DNA from: an uncultured Eudoraea sp.
GTDB taxonomy: Bacteria; Bacteroidota; Bacteroidia; Flavobacteriales; Flavobacteriaceae
Direction of reading: 5' to 3'
Assembly (NCBI RefSeq): GCF_947258925.1
Contig: NZ_CAMYKG010000017.1
Location: forward strand, 1-48,785
Length of the DNA: 48,785 nt
The notes under the pieces were generated by a model. That model saw only the letters and a program-made list of their open reading frames with translations. It had not been told where the DNA came from and made no database searches. Both the position numbers and the translations under genes were made by a program. Shown here in pieces: positions 8,567-17,894 of the stretch (position 1 is the stretch's first letter; each line of letters begins with the position of its first letter).

Positions 8567-9475
8567 TTGCAACAAGTTACAATTAAAAACGAATTTCTAT
8601 CCTTGACTGTCCTTGATTACGGAGCCGTAATTCAAAAAATTCTGTCTAAAGATCGGGAAGGAAATATATTGAATTTGGTGGTTGGATTTGAGAATCCTGT
8701 TGATTATCTGGAAGATCAAATTGCTATGGGGGCATGTGTTGGGCGTTTTGCCGGAAGAATATCAAATGGGGGCTTCAATCTTAAAGGCCGTACCTATAAA
8801 TTGTACGCGGAAGATGGGGTCCATCTACATGGGGGAAAGGCTGGCTTCTCAAAAAAATACTGGACTTTTGATACCATTGAACACAACAACGAACCATTCG
8901 TTAAATTAAGTTATCAAAGCCCACATATGGAAGAGGGCTATCCGGGTCATATAAAGGCAAGTGTAACTTACAAACTGGTTGGTAATTCTCTCCATGTTAT
9001 CCATATGGCAACAACAGACAGAACTACGGTCATTAACCTGACTAATCATTCTTACTTTCGGCTTGACAATACCAATTCCATTGATCACTATGAAATGCGA
9101 CTGGAATGTCCCAAAATACTGGAAACCCGCGACAATTTGTTACCAACCGGTAAATTGATTTCAGTTACAGACACAGATTATGACTTTCTTATCAAAAAAA
9201 AGATTGCAAAAATACGACTAGACACGCCGTTTGTAGTTTCAGAAGTTGGTAAAAAAGTAGCTGAGTTATATTCCCCTGTTTCAGGAATTCTAATGGGGGT
9301 TGAAAGTAACCAACCCGCAGTTGTAGTTTATACGCCGCCCGGGTTTGCTGCCATTTGTTTTGAAACACAAAACTTCCCGGATGCACCTAATATTAAGTCA
9401 TTTCCATCAGCAATCCTAAATCCCGGAGAAACCTATAACAACCAGGCAGTTTTTACTTTTGATTTAGTAACTTAG
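8567..9475 (+). CDS. galM: aldose 1-epimerase (mutarotase)
   Basis: The enzyme interconverts alpha and beta anomers of hexoses. In the 302-residue protein the catalytic acid His is in NLTNHSYFRLD and the catalytic base Glu is in AICFETQNFPDAPN, both standard for GalM. The substrate-binding RFAGRISNG block lies near residue 62. There is no signal peptide, so it is cytoplasmic. The start is a TTG at 8567, because the frame is closed by TGA just upstream at 8558 and no in-frame ATG precedes conserved sequence. It is followed after 25 bases by a DUF2911 gene on the same strand. Confidence 0.93.
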   Translation: MQQVTIKNEFLSLTVLDYGAVIQKILSKDREGNILNLVVGFENPVDYLEDQIAMGACVGRFAGRISNGGFNLKGRTYKLYAEDGVHLHGGKAGFSKKYWTFDTIEHNNEPFVKLSYQSPHMEEGYPGHIKASVTYKLVGNSLHVIHMATTDRTTVINLTNHSYFRLDNTNSIDHYEMRLECPKILETRDNLLPTGKLISVTDTDYDFLIKKKIAKIRLDTPFVVSEVGKKVAELYSPVSGILMGVESNQPAVVVYTPPGFAAICFETQNFPDAPNIKSFPSAILNPGETYNNQAVFTFDLVT

Positions 9476-9500
9476 ACAAACTAATCAATACCTCAATACG

Positions 9501-10061
9501 ATGAAAGTATTAAAATGGATTTTGATCATATTAGCTGCAATAGTCCTACTTTTTTATTTCGTGGCCATGCCCTATCTCAAGGAACAAACAAAGAAGAACA
9601 GTCCACAAAAGACCGTTGTATATACTGAAAATGGTATGGACCTTACAGTAAAATACAGCAGTCCCTTTAAGAAGGGAAGGGAAATTTTTGGTAATCTGGT
9701 TCCTTATGATACCGTTTGGCGCACCGGTGCCAATGAGCCTACAACGCTTACCACGAATTCCAAAATTTATATCATCGATAAAGAACTTCCATCCGGCACC
9801 TATTCAATTTGGACCGTTCCGGGTAAAGAAAGTTGGCAAGTAATCTTTAATAAGAATGTTCCTGAATGGGGTGTTACAATAATGAGCGGTGGTAAAGAAA
9901 CAACGAGGAACCCTGAAGAAGATATCATTAATGTTGAGGTACCTGTTATTAATTTGGTGCAAACAGTTGAAAGTTTTACAATCGATTTTGAAGACACTGG
10001 TCAACTATACATGAGTATGGACTGGGATAAAACCAAGGTCAGGGTTCCTATCAACAACTAA
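9501..10061 (+). CDS. DUF2911 domain protein, membrane-anchored
   Basis: The 186-residue protein has one N-terminal membrane span (about residues 4-24) followed by a DUF2911 domain. The family signature is visible as the VWRTGANEPTTLTT block and a GTYSIWTVPG turn. DUF2911 proteins are common in Bacteroidota and are predicted to be beta-rich and extracytoplasmic; their biochemical role is not known. It ends 2 bases before meaB, so it is probably cotranscribed with it, though no functional link is evident. Confidence 0.88.
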   Translation: MKVLKWILIILAAIVLLFYFVAMPYLKEQTKKNSPQKTVVYTENGMDLTVKYSSPFKKGREIFGNLVPYDTVWRTGANEPTTLTTNSKIYIIDKELPSGTYSIWTVPGKESWQVIFNKNVPEWGVTIMSGGKETTRNPEEDIINVEVPVINLVQTVESFTIDFEDTGQLYMSMDWDKTKVRVPINN

Positions 10062-10063
10062 GT

Positions 10064-11110
10064 TTGAGTACAGAAAAAAATAAAGATACGAAGGGGGTCC
10101 TCCAGGTTAGAAAGCACCGCAAAAAGAAGCCGTCCGTTGAGGAGCTTACCCATGGAGTTCTTAATGGCGATAAATCCATCTTGGCAAGGGCAATAACTCT
10201 TGTGGAAAGCACAAGAAATGATGACCTGAAACAGGCCTATACCTTAATTGAAAATTGCCTTTTAAAAAAATCCAATAGTATTAGAATTGGTATAACCGGG
10301 GTTCCGGGGGTTGGTAAAAGCACCTTTATTGAAATCTTTGGCAAAACACTTACGGGACTTGGCAAAAAAGTCGCTGTCTTAGCCGTTGATCCCACAAGTA
10401 CCCTCAGTAAGGGCAGCATCCTTGGTGATAAAACACGAATGCAGGAGCTGGTTAAGGATCCTAACGCATTTATAAGGCCATCACCTTCAGGCAAATCCCT
10501 TGGCGGAGTAGCCCGTAAGACACGAGAAACCATTATCCTATGTGAAGCCGCCGGTTTTGATATTATCCTGATTGAAACAGTTGGGGTTGGACAAAGTGAG
10601 ACCGCAGTACACAGCATGGTCGATTTCTTTTTACTCTTAAAACTGGCAGGAGCCGGAGACGAACTCCAGGGAATTAAAAGAGGTATTATGGAAATGGCGG
10701 ATGCCATTGTTATTAACAAGGCCGAAGGAGACAATTTAAAAAGGGCAGAACGGGCACAAGTAGAATTTGAAAGAGCTTTACAATTATATCCTCCAAAAGT
10801 AAATGGATGGACACCCAAGGTTAGTACATGTTCTGCTATAGACAATAGGGGAATTATTGAAATATGGGAAATGATTATACAATTTTTGGACACCACCAGA
10901 GACCATGGTTATTTTGAAAGCAACAGGCAAAACCAGAATAAATACTGGCTCATGCAAACCATAGAAGAACTTCTAAAACAGCAATTCTACCAGACAACTG
11001 CTGTTAAAGAGCACCTGGAATCTATGTTGCAAAAGGTTGCTGAAGATAAAATCTCCCCTTTCCGGGCGGCAGAACTACTCATGAACAACTATAAGAAAGA
11101 ACTTAAATAA
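10064..11110 (+). CDS. meaB: methylmalonyl-CoA mutase-associated GTPase MeaB
   Basis: This G3E-family P-loop GTPase chaperones adenosylcobalamin loading and protects methylmalonyl-CoA mutase. In the 348-residue protein the Walker A GVPGVGKST is at residues 79-87. The switch/DPTS block is VDPTSTLSKGSILGDKTRM, the Walker B/G3 region is ETVGVGQSE and the G4 motif is NKAEGD. The C-terminal helical dimerisation segment (KYWLMQTIEELL onward) is present. The start is a TTG 2 bases after the DUF2911 stop. The mutase genes are not in this window, so they must lie elsewhere. Confidence 0.95.
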   Translation: MSTEKNKDTKGVLQVRKHRKKKPSVEELTHGVLNGDKSILARAITLVESTRNDDLKQAYTLIENCLLKKSNSIRIGITGVPGVGKSTFIEIFGKTLTGLGKKVAVLAVDPTSTLSKGSILGDKTRMQELVKDPNAFIRPSPSGKSLGGVARKTRETIILCEAAGFDIILIETVGVGQSETAVHSMVDFFLLLKLAGAGDELQGIKRGIMEMADAIVINKAEGDNLKRAERAQVEFERALQLYPPKVNGWTPKVSTCSAIDNRGIIEIWEMIIQFLDTTRDHGYFESNRQNQNKYWLMQTIEELLKQQFYQTTAVKEHLESMLQKVAEDKISPFRAAELLMNNYKKELK

Positions 11111-11121
11111 AAAGCATAAAT

Positions 11122-12099
11122 TTGTCCGAACAATTATCCACTTTAATGAACCCGGTTACTGCCTCCCTTTTATCCATAGTTATTCCGCTTTATAATGAAG
11201 AAGAAAATGTAGTGCTGCTTACCTCCAAAATCAACGAAAGCCTCGAGGGCTATATTTATCAGATTATTTATGTGGATGATTTTTCTACGGATCGTACACG
11301 ACAAAAGGTAAAAGAGATGAAAGATCCCAGAGTTCATCTTATTTCACTAAAAAAGAATTATGGCCAAAGTCTGGCATTGGCTGCGGGCATAGATTATGCT
11401 GAAGGTGAATATATTATAACCATGGACGGGGACCTGCAGAACGACCCTCAGGATATTCCCAAAATGCTGGAATATGCGGTGAGTGGGGAATATGATGTGG
11501 TCACAGGTATCCGGCAAAAAAGAAAGGATTCGTTGATAAAAAAAATACCCTCCAAGATTGCTAACTTTCTGGTCAGACGCGTCACAAAGTTAGATATCAA
11601 AGACAACGGATGCGCCCTTAAGGTATTCACAAGGGATATTGCTAAGGATTTAAATCTCTATGGCGAAATGCATCGCTTTATCACTTTATTGGCTCATTTG
11701 GAAGGTGCTCAAATAAAACAGGTTCCTGTAAAACACCATGCAAGAAATGCCGGAGTCTCTAAATATGGACTCGAACGTGTTTTTAAAGTAGTGGCTGATA
11801 TGATGTTGCTCCTTTTCATCAGGAAGTATTTCCAGCGACCCATTCATTTATTTGGTATTCTTGGGGTCTTGCTAATTATCCTGGGAATTTTCATTAATAT
11901 CTATTTACTCATCGTAAAACTGGTTTACGGACAGGATATTGGAAACAGACCGCTTCTTATTTTCGGAATGATGTTCATTTTAGCTGGGATTCAACTGTTT
12001 ACAATAGGAATAGTCATGGAACTGCTTATAAGAACCTATTACGAGTCACAAAATAAGAGACCATATAGAATTAAAAGTATATCTATAGGTGGCCAATAA
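11122..12099 (+). CDS. GT2 family polyprenyl-phosphate glycosyltransferase (DPM1/GtrB-like)
   Basis: The 325-residue protein has a GT-A catalytic domain with LSIVIPLYNEEENV near the start, YVDDFSTDRT, and the DGDLQNDP metal/nucleotide block. Two membrane spans follow near the C terminus (about residues 235-265 and 275-305). This architecture is that of GtrB, ArnC and dolichol-phosphate-mannose synthases, which transfer a sugar from a nucleotide donor to undecaprenyl phosphate on the cytoplasmic face. The start is TTG at 11122, 11 bases after meaB. It overlaps the next gene (flippase-like) by 11 bases, and a GT39 enzyme that could use its product lies convergently beyond that. Confidence 0.9.
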   Translation: MSEQLSTLMNPVTASLLSIVIPLYNEEENVVLLTSKINESLEGYIYQIIYVDDFSTDRTRQKVKEMKDPRVHLISLKKNYGQSLALAAGIDYAEGEYIITMDGDLQNDPQDIPKMLEYAVSGEYDVVTGIRQKRKDSLIKKIPSKIANFLVRRVTKLDIKDNGCALKVFTRDIAKDLNLYGEMHRFITLLAHLEGAQIKQVPVKHHARNAGVSKYGLERVFKVVADMMLLLFIRKYFQRPIHLFGILGVLLIILGIFINIYLLIVKLVYGQDIGNRPLLIFGMMFILAGIQLFTIGIVMELLIRTYYESQNKRPYRIKSISIGGQ

Positions 12100-12961
12100 T
12101 CGTAAAAATTTAATTACCCTACTTAAAATTATTTTCAGTGTCCTGCTGATTTATTTTATTTTTAACAAGATTCCCTTTAAGGATGTTTGGGCTGTTTTAA
12201 AGACAAGTAATCCGTGGCTATTAACTATTGCTCTTCTATTCTTGTTACTTTCTAAAGTCTTCAAAGCCTTGCGCTTAAACCTATATTTTCACCAACTCAA
12301 TATTCCAATAACCCAAAAGAGTAATTTTAAACTCTATCTCCTGGGCATGTTTTATAATCTGTTTCTCCCTGGCGGTATTGGTGGGGATGCGTATAAGGGT
12401 TACGTAATCCGTGATAAATTTGAGGTAAATACCAAAAGCGTGGTTACGGTTTTTTTATTGGATAGATTAAGTGGATTGTTGGTAATTGTGAATTATACCT
12501 GTATCCTGGCATTACTTTTGAAAAATGAAGTTTTGCAGCCCTATAACTATCTTTTTATATTGGTTATCCTGCTCAGTTTATTTGTTTTTTGGTTCATCAA
12601 TAAAAAATATTTCTCATTCGTTTATCCTGTTTTTTGGAAATCAATAGGTTATTCTTTAGTTGTACAATTGGTACAATTGCTATCTGTGGTATTTATCATT
12701 AAATCATTATATGTAAAAGGTAATATGATTGCCTATCTGTTTATTTTCTTTATTTCTTCGATGGTTTCCGTTCTGCCTGTCACAATCGGCGGAATTGGTA
12801 GTAGAGAATTGGTCTTCTTTTACGGGGCAGAATGGTTGAAGCTGGATCAAAGTACCTCTTTGAGCATAAGTATTTTGTTTTTCTTCCTTACGGCCATATT
12901 GTCCCTAACCGGAATCTATTATCACTTTAAAAAACCAGAATTAAAGTTAGAATCAACCTAA
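12089..12961 (+). CDS. lysylphosphatidylglycerol synthase-type flippase-like membrane protein (UPF0104)
   Basis: The 290-residue polytopic protein has about eight membrane spans and the YbhN/AglD/LPG-synthase transmembrane pattern. This includes the LGMFYNLFLPGGIGGDAYKG motif after the third span and the late block VLPVTIGGIGSRELVFFYGA. Relatives are flippases or components of lipid-linked sugar pathways. It starts at GTG 12089 inside the end of the GT2 gene, so translation is likely coupled. Together with GT2 and the neighbouring GT39 it fits a lipid-carrier glycosylation module. The catalytic soluble domain of MprF is absent. Confidence 0.85.
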   Translation: MANNRKNLITLLKIIFSVLLIYFIFNKIPFKDVWAVLKTSNPWLLTIALLFLLLSKVFKALRLNLYFHQLNIPITQKSNFKLYLLGMFYNLFLPGGIGGDAYKGYVIRDKFEVNTKSVVTVFLLDRLSGLLVIVNYTCILALLLKNEVLQPYNYLFILVILLSLFVFWFINKKYFSFVYPVFWKSIGYSLVVQLVQLLSVVFIIKSLYVKGNMIAYLFIFFISSMVSVLPVTIGGIGSRELVFFYGAEWLKLDQSTSLSISILFFFLTAILSLTGIYYHFKKPELKLEST

Positions 12962-12966
12962 CAACT

Positions 12967-14628
12967 CTAGTCTTTAAGATGAATTAAGTGCATATGGTTC
13001 AGCACCTGATTCCTTGAGGAGGGATCTAAGAATTTCGGCTGCAAACGCGTTATCCTGAATTGCTCTGCTGAGTAATGCTCATCCCATCCGAAACCATATT
13101 TTTTAAGGCTTTGAAGATCATCATCTGTGCCATAAACCCATACTGCACCCATATCGGATAAATTTGAGGTCTCCGTAATCTTAACGGGGTGTTGGTTGTA
13201 AAAATCCATTGCCCAGGAAGAACTTAGGGTAATCTTGTATATCTGGTCCACCGGGATATTCTTTTCGGCAACAATACCGGCAATTGTAGAACCGGCCTGA
13301 TACTTTAATAAAGATGGGTAAAAATGTAAATTCATTACGGCATTAAGAAATAGAGAACTGAACAGGGCGATGGTTAGTAAGCGAATACCGTATCCCTGAT
13401 TCCTCAAACAGATTAAACCTGTTAGTACAAACGCGGACAAAAATAAAATATAGGCATACCAGTCCGAGAATTTGAAAACAAAAAAACAAATCAGAATTGA
13501 GCTTATGCCAACTAAACCCAGAATGAAATATTGCAGTCCAAGAAATACTTTCCTTTTTTTCAACTTTGTGTCATTAAATAATTCTTGCATAAAGGAAGCG
13601 GTAAGCACAGCAAACAAGGGTATCGTGATATTCAGGTAATGTGGCAATTTAAATTGTGCAAAACTTATTATTATAAAAATTATAGTAATCCCCCCAATAG
13701 TAAGAAACTCCAGACCCGAACTCCTCCTGAACTTCGCATTGAAAAACGCCCTGATTCGAGTCCAATATGCAGCAAGGCCGAGTATAGTCCAGGGCAGAAA
13801 TACCCATAAAAAAGTATGGAAAAAGAAAAAATAATCACTGCTATTCTTCCCTACCCCTTCTCCGCTTAAACGTTCAAAACTCTGCTCCCAGAGAATAAAT
13901 AGTATTCCACTCCTGTGATCTTTACCGCGGATAACTTTCTCCGGATGCAAGTCAAATTGCTGGTAATAAGCGTAGAGCACAGGTGAAATTGTCAATGCAA
14001 AAACGACCAGGGCAACTAAAACCTTCCAACTAAAAAGCAATTTCCATTTCTTGCTAAAACCCAAATGACATAATATTGGAAGACCTATTACCAATAGTGC
14101 AATCTGTCCTTTAGTGGAAAAAGCAATTCCGGCACCAAAAGCACCCAGAAGTAAATTCTTAAGGGATTTATTTTCTATATAAGAAGCTAATTGCCAAATA
14201 GCAAAAGCTGTAAATCCGGTAAGCACAGCATCTGTTCGCACATCAATATTGGAAAGCATAATGGTTTGCGCCGTCATAAAAATAAGTGAGGCAACTTTTC
14301 CTACTTCTTTATTATACAGGAGCTTACCTAAACCATAACAACTATAGGCTCCCAACAAAGTGGCAAGGATTCCCGGAATGCGATAGGCCCAATCGTGCAG
14401 GCCGAAAATTTTATAAGAAATGGCTGCCAGCCAGTAATGCATATGTGGTTTATCCAGATACTCCTCCGGCCCTTTAAACAAATTAATAAAATCGTTTTCC
14501 TGTACCATTCGCATTGCCATTACAGCAAATTGAGCAGAATCATATTCAAAAAGTGTTACGAACATCCCCGCCAGATATACCAGGACTATGAGAAAAAGAA
14601 AGAGCCAATACTTGGTATTTGAGATCAT
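12967..14628 (-). CDS. GT39/ArnT-like membrane glycosyltransferase
   Basis: The 553-residue protein has about a dozen membrane spans. The first loop holds the acidic FEYDSAQFAVMAMRM block, equivalent to the DE(A/x)RY catalytic region of GT39/GT83 enzymes, and GPEEYLDKPHMHYWL resembles the conserved KPPL/H loop of ArnT-type proteins. These enzymes take a sugar from a polyprenyl-phosphate donor and transfer it to protein, lipid or glycan on the outer side of the membrane. I place the start at ATG 14628: it overlaps the stop of the PAP2 gene in an ATGA arrangement, and the product then begins directly with the first membrane span. The acceptor is unknown. Confidence 0.88.
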   Translation of the reverse strand: MISNTKYWLFLFLIVLVYLAGMFVTLFEYDSAQFAVMAMRMVQENDFINLFKGPEEYLDKPHMHYWLAAISYKIFGLHDWAYRIPGILATLLGAYSCYGLGKLLYNKEVGKVASLIFMTAQTIMLSNIDVRTDAVLTGFTAFAIWQLASYIENKSLKNLLLGAFGAGIAFSTKGQIALLVIGLPILCHLGFSKKWKLLFSWKVLVALVVFALTISPVLYAYYQQFDLHPEKVIRGKDHRSGILFILWEQSFERLSGEGVGKNSSDYFFFFHTFLWVFLPWTILGLAAYWTRIRAFFNAKFRRSSGLEFLTIGGITIIFIIISFAQFKLPHYLNITIPLFAVLTASFMQELFNDTKLKKRKVFLGLQYFILGLVGISSILICFFVFKFSDWYAYILFLSAFVLTGLICLRNQGYGIRLLTIALFSSLFLNAVMNLHFYPSLLKYQAGSTIAGIVAEKNIPVDQIYKITLSSSWAMDFYNQHPVKITETSNLSDMGAVWVYGTDDDLQSLKKYGFGWDEHYSAEQFRITRLQPKFLDPSSRNQVLNHMHLIHLKD

Positions 14629-15194
14629 ATGCGGTATTTGTAAATGGCAAAGATATATAACTTGGCAAATAGCCATCCAAAGAGTAAACCAATACCCATA
14701 CCTGTAATAACATCCAATGGAAAATGTACTCCAATGTAAATTCTGCTATAGGAAACAAATGCAGCCCAAATAAGCAAAAAAACACCCACATATTTATAGG
14801 CTGAACCGAATAGAACGGTAAAAAATAATGCCAGTGCAGATGTATTGGCGGCATGGGCAGAAAAATAGCCAAATTTCCCGCCGCAATAGTCTTTTACGAG
14901 GCGCATTACCTGGCTAATTTCAGGATCATAACAGGGACGTAAACGTTGAACCCCGTATTTAAAAAAATTAGATAATTGATCAGTAACTGTAATTAAAAAA
15001 ATGACGCTTATAACCACAAAAATCATCTTCTTAGCTCCAAAGTGCTTAAAGGAGAGAATTAACAGGAAAAAATACAACGGAATCGCACTCCACTTATTGG
15101 TGAGAAACATCCAAAAACCGTCCCATTCTGAACTTCCCAAAGAATTGAGAAAAAGGAACACTTCCTTGTCGAGTTGTACCAATTCTTCCAACAT
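14625..15194 (-). CDS. PAP2-family membrane phosphatase
   Basis: The 189-residue protein has about five to six spans and the three phosphatidic acid phosphatase signatures: KYGVQRLRPC, YFSAHAANTSA (replacing the common PSGH with SAHA) and SRIYIGVHFPLDVITG, with the catalytic His and Asp. Members dephosphorylate undecaprenyl pyrophosphate or phosphatidate in the envelope. Its ATGA overlap with the GT39 gene suggests recycling of the lipid carrier used by that enzyme. It starts one base after the stop of the small acidic-protein gene. Confidence 0.9.
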   Translation of the reverse strand: MLEELVQLDKEVFLFLNSLGSSEWDGFWMFLTNKWSAIPLYFFLLILSFKHFGAKKMIFVVISVIFLITVTDQLSNFFKYGVQRLRPCYDPEISQVMRLVKDYCGGKFGYFSAHAANTSALALFFTVLFGSAYKYVGVFLLIWAAFVSYSRIYIGVHFPLDVITGMGIGLLFGWLFAKLYIFAIYKYRI

Positions 15195-15195
15195 G

Positions 15196-15423
15196 TTAAT
15201 CTTCGTATCTGGCTATTTCCCTATCATAAAATGCAGTAGCGGCTTCTATCAGGTTTTCCGTTTCGGAAGACAATTCTTTTTCATCTTCACTGGTAAAATC
15301 TTCAAGCCACTCAACTTCATCATTTTCCAGGTTGATTATGAATCTCGGGTATTCCGTATGAACAACAAAAATTGAAGTAGGATAATCGGTATTATCACCG
15401 AGTAAAAATTTTGGAAATTGCAT
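15196..15423 (-). CDS. small acidic protein of unknown function
   Basis: The 75-residue soluble protein is strongly acidic, with a Glu/Asp-rich second half (WLEDFTSEDEKELSSETEN) and no signal peptide or membrane segment. One base separates its stop from the start of the PAP2 gene, so it is the head of the PAP2-GT39 operon. The compact composition and tight spacing support a real gene. I recognise no domain; it looks like the short conserved proteins found in many flavobacteria. Confidence 0.75.
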   Translation of the reverse strand: MQFPKFLLGDNTDYPTSIFVVHTEYPRFIINLENDEVEWLEDFTSEDEKELSSETENLIEAATAFYDREIARYED

Positions 15424-15501
15424 AGATCAATCTATTTATATTTTAATTTATCATTCAAAGGAATTCTCTTCGGACTATCATAAGCATTTCAAGATAAAAG
15501 G

Positions 15502-16875
15502 CTATTGAGAAGCTATGAGTTGTTTCGTCATTTTATTAAATCGAATATACAACATAATTGCCGATGTACTCAAGCCTGACAGTAATCCAATCCATATTCC
15601 CAAACTCTTCAGTTCTGTATGTAATCCCAAATAATAGCTTATTGGAAACCCTATCAACCAATAGGCAATAAAAGTGATAAACGTTGGAACTTTGACATCC
15701 TGCAGGCCTCGTAATGCACCCAGAATAACCACCTGAAGACCGTCTGAAATCTGAAAGAAAGCCGCTACCAGCAGTAATTGAGAGGCAAGCAGAATTACCT
15801 CCATATTATCTAACTGGTTTACAGGGTCGTTCACATCAAGGTATATTGTTGGAAGCCAATGTCTTCCAAGAAGGAAAAATAATGCAAAAACTACCTCAAG
15901 CATAAAAGTAAGAACAAAAATAGATTGGGCTATTCGCCTTAATTCCGTAAAATTATGTAACCCTTTTTGATTTCCAACACGTATCATAGCGGCAACCCCA
16001 AGACCCATTCCAAACATGAATGTCATGCTGCTAAGATTTAAAGCTATCTGGTTTGCTGCCTGAGGGTTTTTTCCTAATACGCCGCTCAGCCAAATGGCTG
16101 CGGTAAAAATAGCAACCTCAAAAAACATCTGTAAGGAAGAAGGAAAACCAAGGTTAATAATTTTACGCATCACCCGGTTTTCAATTTCTTTAAAATTTAA
16201 TCCCGTTACATAATCATGAAATTTTTTCTTTTTATTCAGTAAATACCAAAGCAGAATCAGCATTAGAACACGGGCGGCAAGGGTTCCAATAGCAGCTCCA
16301 ATAATTCCAAGTTTTGGAAATCCAAACGCCCCAAAGATCAACAGATAATTAAGTACAATATTCAGCACATTTGCCACAATTGTAGCATACATGGGATACT
16401 TAGTTTGCGATAAGCCTTCAGAAAACTGTTTAAAAGCCTGAAACATTACCAAAGGGACCAATGAGAAGGCTACCAGATCCAAATAGGGTAGAGATAACTC
16501 TACGACTTCAGGAGGTTGGTCCATTAAAAACATCAATGGTTTTCCCAATTGAATTAACCCGAAAAGCACTAAACCAATAATGGTACACAACACTAATCCG
16601 TGCTTTAAGGCACTTTTTGCACCCACTTTGTTTCCGGCTCCATCTGCCTCAGCTACCAATGGAGTAATAGCAGTTGAAAATCCTATTCCCAATGACATAG
16701 CAACAAATACAAAACTATTTCCAAGAGAAACAGCGGCTAACTCTGCAGTGCCTAATTGCCCAACCATGATATTGTCTGCAAAGGCTACAAAAGTATGTCC
16801 AAGCATTCCCAGAATAACAGGTACTGCCAGCCTTATATTATATCTGAATTCTTTGGTGTATTGTTGCAGTAACAC
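15502..16875 (-). CDS. MATE family efflux transporter
   Basis: The 457-residue protein has twelve predicted spans with the internal two-fold repeat of the NorM/DinF-type MATE family. The first repeat contains GMLGHTFVAFADNIMVGQLG, the typical VDxxxVGxLG-like entry motif, and GIGFSTAITPLVAEADGAG. It exports drugs or cationic metabolites in exchange for sodium or protons; the substrate is not predictable. The start is GTG at 16875. A TATCTTTG promoter element on the same strand lies about 20 bases upstream, giving a very short leader. It is probably monocistronic. Confidence 0.94.
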   Translation of the reverse strand: MLLQQYTKEFRYNIRLAVPVILGMLGHTFVAFADNIMVGQLGTAELAAVSLGNSFVFVAMSLGIGFSTAITPLVAEADGAGNKVGAKSALKHGLVLCTIIGLVLFGLIQLGKPLMFLMDQPPEVVELSLPYLDLVAFSLVPLVMFQAFKQFSEGLSQTKYPMYATIVANVLNIVLNYLLIFGAFGFPKLGIIGAAIGTLAARVLMLILLWYLLNKKKKFHDYVTGLNFKEIENRVMRKIINLGFPSSLQMFFEVAIFTAAIWLSGVLGKNPQAANQIALNLSSMTFMFGMGLGVAAMIRVGNQKGLHNFTELRRIAQSIFVLTFMLEVVFALFFLLGRHWLPTIYLDVNDPVNQLDNMEVILLASQLLLVAAFFQISDGLQVVILGALRGLQDVKVPTFITFIAYWLIGFPISYYLGLHTELKSLGIWIGLLSGLSTSAIMLYIRFNKMTKQLIASQ

Positions 16876-16894
16876 AGGATAATTTTTGAAGCAG

Positions 16895-16902
16895 CAAAGA
16901 TA
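16895..16902 (-). promoter_or_regulatory. TAnnTTTG -7 promoter element for the MATE gene
   Basis: On the minus strand the octamer TATCTTTG (plus-strand CAAAGATA) is followed by GC, as in other promoters of this window. It matches the Bacteroidota -7 consensus TAnnTTTG and lies 20 bases before the GTG start. The -33 TTG box is not clear. Confidence 0.55.
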
Positions 16903-17017
16903 GGATTTAGGATTGGTTTAAAGATAACATATAGTAAGCCGTGAGCCATTGGGATATTAATACAAATAGATCGTATTCCGGGAATCGAATATCCTCAGTA
17001 ACAAAGCAGATCAAAGC

Positions 17018-17791
17018 CTAAATCCTCTTAGCTTCCTCCCAATAGACATCCATCTCTGCCAGTGACATTTCCTTGAGTGTTCTTTTGTGATCTTTGGCTT
17101 TACCTTCTAAATATTGAAAGCGTTTAATAAATTTCTTATTGGTCCGTTCAAGGGCATTCTCGGGATTAATATCTAAAAATCTGGCATAATTTACCAGAGA
17201 GAAAAGTACATCTCCAAATTCGGATTCCAATTTATCTTTATCCCCGGCACTCACTTCTTCCTGTAACTCTGACAACTCCTCCTTTACCTTTTCAAATACC
17301 TGCTCCGGTTGTTCCCAATCAAATCCAACACCAGCCACTTTTTCCTGTATTCTATTGGCTTTGACTAATGCAGGAAGACTATTTGGAACTCCTTCAAGAA
17401 CACTTTTTTTACCTTCTTTAAGTTTAATACTTTCCCAATTTCTTTTTACATCTTCTTCATTGGTAACAGTTACATCCCCGTAGATATGAGGGTGCCGGTT
17501 AATCAGTTTGTCACAAATAGAATTAGAAACGTCAGCAATATCAAAACTATTGGTTTCAGATCCGATTTTCGCATAAAAAACAATATGCAACAGAAGATCT
17601 CCAAGCTCATTTTTAACTTCCTTTAGATCATTTTCCAGAATTGCATCACCCAATTCATAAGTCTCTTCAATGGTAAGATGTCTTAAGGTTTGTAGTGTTT
17701 GTTTTTTATCCCAGGGACATTGTTCCCGGAGTTCATCCATAATAGTAAGTAAGCGATCAAAGGCCTTAAGTTGTGATTTTCTTTTATTCAT
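17018..17791 (-). CDS. mazG: nucleoside triphosphate pyrophosphohydrolase MazG
   Basis: The 257-residue cytoplasmic protein hydrolyses (d)NTPs to NMP and pyrophosphate as a house-cleaning enzyme. Two MazG domains are visible. The first has CPWDKKQT, EETYELGDAI and ELGDLLLHIVFYA; the second has EELSELQEEV and EFGDVLFSLVNYARF. The EExxE and ExxD residues are the magnesium ligands. I chose ATG 17791, since the nine upstream in-frame residues lack conservation. The gene is divergent from the sugar isomerase gene. Confidence 0.94.
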   Translation of the reverse strand: MNKRKSQLKAFDRLLTIMDELREQCPWDKKQTLQTLRHLTIEETYELGDAILENDLKEVKNELGDLLLHIVFYAKIGSETNSFDIADVSNSICDKLINRHPHIYGDVTVTNEEDVKRNWESIKLKEGKKSVLEGVPNSLPALVKANRIQEKVAGVGFDWEQPEQVFEKVKEELSELQEEVSAGDKDKLESEFGDVLFSLVNYARFLDINPENALERTNKKFIKRFQYLEGKAKDHKRTLKEMSLAEMDVYWEEAKRI

Positions 17792-17894
17792 AGAACGGGC
17801 ATTTGGGTAAAAGTACAAATACCATTGATAAAGGTGTATGGAAAATTTAAACTAATTTAGAAGCACACAGCTAACTAATCAAAACAATAAAATC

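Noticed and set aside
10237-10896. 219-codon minus-strand open frame inside meaB
   Set aside because: MeaB is unmistakable on the plus strand; the antisense product is low in structure and Ser/Pro-rich.
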